From an uncultured Shewanella sp. (GTDB lineage: Bacteria > Pseudomonadota > Gammaproteobacteria > Enterobacterales > Shewanellaceae): a stretch of DNA of 64,000 nucleotides. Positions within the stretch are counted from its first letter, which is position 1. Each line of letters begins with the position of its first letter. The notes below the pieces were generated by a model, which saw nothing but the letters and a program-made list of their open reading frames with translations, did no database searches and was not told where the DNA came from. A program made the position numbers and the translations under genes. The DNA is taken from contig NZ_CANLKR010000002.1 in NCBI RefSeq assembly GCF_947491715.1, positions 186,001-250,000 on the forward strand, given 5' to 3'. Shown piece after piece: positions 61,394 through 64,000 of this stretch.

Positions 61394-63400
61394 ATGGAAC
61401 AAGATACGTCTCTCAATTTTGCGCACCCTTCATTACCTCAAGATGATACTCAACTTCAGCAAGCGTTAAGGGAGCAAACCTTAATCAATCAGCAGTCGTT
61501 ATATCAATGGAATGATCATTCCCCTAATTTATCTCAAGTGCCATTAGCGCTCAAGGTGCCGAGTCAAGATGAACCCACATTAGAATGGAAGGGATTGGTG
61601 ACTATTGCGGTTGCAGAGGTGAGTGTCAACTTACTCGCTGTGCTGGCAGGTTTACCATTAAGTGATGAAAACAAAAATAAATATCACCAACTACAACAAA
61701 GTTATCAGTTGATTGCGCCGGTTGTTGAGCAGTTAAAGCAGCATCGAATGGATGGTGGAAAACCTGAGCCGCTGTCTTTATGGCATTCGTTAACGCACTT
61801 TTTCCATCATGAAGAAACGGAGATAAGCGACATCATTGGTAATATAAAGCAGTTTGCTTGGCATGAAGTGAAGAAAAGCCACCATTTGATGCAAGATATT
61901 TTACAAGCATTAGAAGCGGACTTATCACAATCTGGCCAATCAATTGAAGCTTATCAAGACTTATTTAAGACGCTAGCCTTACCGTTAATTGCAAAAGATC
62001 CTAAGAGCGATGCTAATTTTGCTTATTTACACATCGCTGGCCCCAATCCTATGTTGTTTCAATATATTGCTAGTATTCCTGTGAACTGCTCATTGAATAA
62101 TGAGGATATTGCCCATTTGTTGGCAACAGGGGACAGTTTAGCGGCTGCCCTTGACGATCATCGCGTGTACATGTGTGATTATCAGGCCTTAGAAACATTG
62201 AGCGAAAATACGGGAGAGACCTTATCGAGGGCAAAATACCTGGCTGCGCCGATGGCTTTTTTTGTATTGACACCCGACAGACAAACCTTGTTGCCTGTTG
62301 CCATTCAATTAGGGCAAGCCCCCAACTCTAGTCGACTCGTGGTGCCCAAGGCCTTGGTTCTTCAGTCAGTTCCGTCAGAGCAGAATGTGGATTATGCTTG
62401 GGAACAAGCCAAATCTGTGGTGAATGATGCCGATGGTAATTATCATGAATTAGTGGTCCATTTAGGCCGTACACACTTAGTGGAAGAAGCCTTTACCGTG
62501 GCGACTCACAGGCAGCTCGCGCCGCAGCATCCCATTAATCGCTTATTATTACCTCATTTTGAAGGCACCTTATTTATCAATGCCGCGGCCCAAAGCAGTT
62601 TGATTGCCCCTAATGGTCCTATCGATCGAATTTTTGCGGGAAAAATCCAAGCCACGCAGGATACGGCCATTGATTATCGATTGTCGTTTGATTTTCAAGC
62701 CAGTATGTTACCCATTGAATTAGAAAAACGAGGCGTCAATCAGCGAGAGTTATTGCCTTTCTTTCCTTATCGTGATGATGCGACACGGGTGTGGGGAGCC
62801 ATTAACCAATGGGCGGCGGATTATATTGCGCTGTATTACGCCAATGATAATGCGGTGTGTAATGACACTGAGCTACAAGCTTGGCATAAAGAGGTTAGCC
62901 AGTTAGGTAAAATTTACAATATTCCAGCCCTTAACGATAAAGAGAGCTTACGTGATGTATTGACCATGATCATGTTCACGGCCAGTGCGCAACATGCGGC
63001 GGTAAATTTTCCCCAAAAGAGCCTCATGTCGTTTTCGCCAGCCATTACGGGGGCGCAGTGGCGGAATATTAGTCAGCCTGCTACCGATAATACCGAGTGG
63101 CTCAATGGCATGCCGCCCTTGGTGCTGGCGTTAGAGCAACAGCTGGTGCTCACATTACTGGGCTCTGTGTACTATCGGCCATTAGGGGAGTATAAAGAAA
63201 ATACGTTCCCTTACTTATCGTGGTTTAAGGATGAGCGTGTCACCAAAAAAGGCGGACCATTAGCGCAGTTTAATGACAATCTTAAACAAGTGGAAGCGCA
63301 TATTCAGCGAGATATTAATGAGCGCCAACATGTGTTTGCGCAATTAGCGCCCTATGATTATCTCTTGCCGAGTAAAATACCAACAAGTATTAATATTTAG
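61394..63400 (+). CDS. Bacterial lipoxygenase
   Basis: 668 residues. All five iron ligands are visible: His356 and His361 in HLGRTHLVEEAF, His534 and Asn538 in SAQHAAVNFPQ, and the C-terminal Ile668 carboxylate. HPINRLLLPHF is the family arch segment. There is no PLAT domain and no signal peptide, so a cytoplasmic enzyme oxidising polyunsaturated fatty acids is predicted. The Coffa position (IDRIFAG) seems to be Ala, which hints at S-stereochemistry. GAGG lies 9 bases before the ATG. Confidence 0.93.
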   Translation: MEQDTSLNFAHPSLPQDDTQLQQALREQTLINQQSLYQWNDHSPNLSQVPLALKVPSQDEPTLEWKGLVTIAVAEVSVNLLAVLAGLPLSDENKNKYHQLQQSYQLIAPVVEQLKQHRMDGGKPEPLSLWHSLTHFFHHEETEISDIIGNIKQFAWHEVKKSHHLMQDILQALEADLSQSGQSIEAYQDLFKTLALPLIAKDPKSDANFAYLHIAGPNPMLFQYIASIPVNCSLNNEDIAHLLATGDSLAAALDDHRVYMCDYQALETLSENTGETLSRAKYLAAPMAFFVLTPDRQTLLPVAIQLGQAPNSSRLVVPKALVLQSVPSEQNVDYAWEQAKSVVNDADGNYHELVVHLGRTHLVEEAFTVATHRQLAPQHPINRLLLPHFEGTLFINAAAQSSLIAPNGPIDRIFAGKIQATQDTAIDYRLSFDFQASMLPIELEKRGVNQRELLPFFPYRDDATRVWGAINQWAADYIALYYANDNAVCNDTELQAWHKEVSQLGKIYNIPALNDKESLRDVLTMIMFTASAQHAAVNFPQKSLMSFSPAITGAQWRNISQPATDNTEWLNGMPPLVLALEQQLVLTLLGSVYYRPLGEYKENTFPYLSWFKDERVTKKGGPLAQFNDNLKQVEAHIQRDINERQHVFAQLAPYDYLLPSKIPTSINI

Positions 63401-63419
63401 TCCATTAGCTATTGAGCTT

Positions 63420-63467
63420 GAGATAAATAGTGGGCTAAATAATGAGATAAAGAGTGGGTTAAATGGT
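63420..63467. repeat. Two tandem copies of a 24-bp unit
   Basis: GAGATAAATAGTGGGCTAAA.. and GAGATAAAGAGTGGGTTAAA.., directly after the lipoxygenase stop. Confidence 0.85.
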
Positions 63468-63492
63468 GAGTTATTTATTTCTTCTCATGGGT

Positions 63493-63529
63493 AACCCCCT
63501 TTTATAGAATGATGAATAAAAGGGGGGTT
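63493..63529. terminator. Hairpin downstream of lipoxygenase
   Basis: AACCCCCTTTTAT pairs with ATAAAAGGGGGGTT (near-perfect). No T-run on the plus strand. The remainder of 63401-63854 shows no gene. Confidence 0.5.
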
Positions 63530-63854
63530 ATTGGCAGTACTTCAGGTTTCTAGGCAGGTGACATTCTTAATGTGATTATTTAACTGCAAGTTCGGCTTCC
63601 TTGCCATCCGCTCATAGCAATCATCTTGTGATTTTCGACTTGAAGTCTGAGGCATATAGATGCATTCACACTGGGGGGTAAAGCGAAGAGTAAAGCACAG
63701 AGGAAATGCCAAAGAGTATTGGTTTTCTTCGAGTTGTGCTCATAGGTATAAAATATGCTGATGAATGGAAAGTGAAGTCATCCTGAAAAAAGATAAATCC
63801 TATTAACTATTGTAACTCTTTGGTATTATTGTCTCTTTTTTAGGGATGAGAAGC

Positions 63855-64000
63855 ATGGCAAAGGCTGCTTTCAAAAAGTTTATAGGGTACTACATTGGGG
63901 CTATCGTGCTTCTCTTGCATTTAGCGGGTTATATTTTTTTTATAACTGATGTCTTAGAATTACCTTTAGAGGCTCGTGATTATGTGTTGTTTCTTGCTGC
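63855..64000 (+). CDS. Membrane protein of unknown function (cut by window edge)
   Basis: The first 48 codons run off the window: MAKAAFKKFIGYYIGAIVLLLHLAGYIFFI with one transmembrane helix, then DVLELPLEARDY. AGGG lies 9 bases before the ATG at 63855; the ATG at 63846 is an in-frame alternative. Not identified. Confidence 0.5.
   Translation, partial: MAKAAFKKFIGYYIGAIVLLLHLAGYIFFITDVLELPLEARDYVLFLA

Overview
The window (low GC, about 40%) comes from a gammaproteobacterium, most like Shewanella or a close relative in the Alteromonadales. Evidence for this is the sixA-smrB-prmB-aroC-yfcL core neighbourhood, a PilZ-containing cellulose synthase operon, hinT-ycfL, and a thiamine uptake operon of the kind known in marine gammaproteobacteria. 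No rRNA, tRNA, CRISPR array, prophage or transposase was seen.

Layout. 1-11372: cellulose (bcs) locus, with bcsE divergent and cut by the window edge, and bcsR-Q-A-B-Z-C overlapping head to tail. 11491-15058: hinT, ycfL, two tiny lipoproteins, an acetyltransferase, an exported deiminase-like protein and a zinc-ribbon membrane protein. 15080-20311: unstable-looking DNA, with a GNAT gene carrying an internal tandem repeat, a minisatellite, a truncated HAD gene, cysteine dioxygenase, inverted and direct composite repeats, a secreted RCC1-like propeller and a RelE-type toxin-antitoxin module. 20427-25065: TPP riboswitch with an unusually long P3 arm, followed by a thiamine salvage operon (TonB receptor, YkoF-like protein, PnuC/PnuT-type permease, kinase-like protein). 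25124-30026: lipoprotein, DoxX, nitroreductase, a small exported protein, a FadI thiolase lacking the catalytic GHP histidine, and a GDSL acyltransferase/esterase. 30416-38250: a small secreted peptide, a giant sensor GGDEF-EAL protein and an M16 protease. 38682-44000: sixA, smrB, prmB, aroC, an ATP-NAD-kinase-like gene, yfcL and an RNA methyltransferase. 44058-53358: a hypothetical protein, a diguanylate cyclase, a phosphopantetheinyl transferase, and a histidine- and cysteine-rich group (zinc-ribbon protein, P1B-4 ATPase, YHYH protein, GHAH protein). 53562-64000: a secreted DNase I-fold enzyme with fascin-like and tectonin repeats, a degenerate nuclease-fold protein, oxidoreductases, a beta-lactamase-like hydrolase, an orphan winged helix protein, YdcH and a bacterial lipoxygenase.

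How the parts may work together. The two c-di-GMP proteins (30746-35122 and 44607-46766) are plausible inputs to the PilZ domain of BcsA and to BcsE. The thiamine operon is co-regulated by the riboswitch. The most unusual items are the structured repeat family around the toxin-antitoxin module, the FadI active-site change, the lipoxygenase, and the metal-binding-rich cluster with the YHYH protein.
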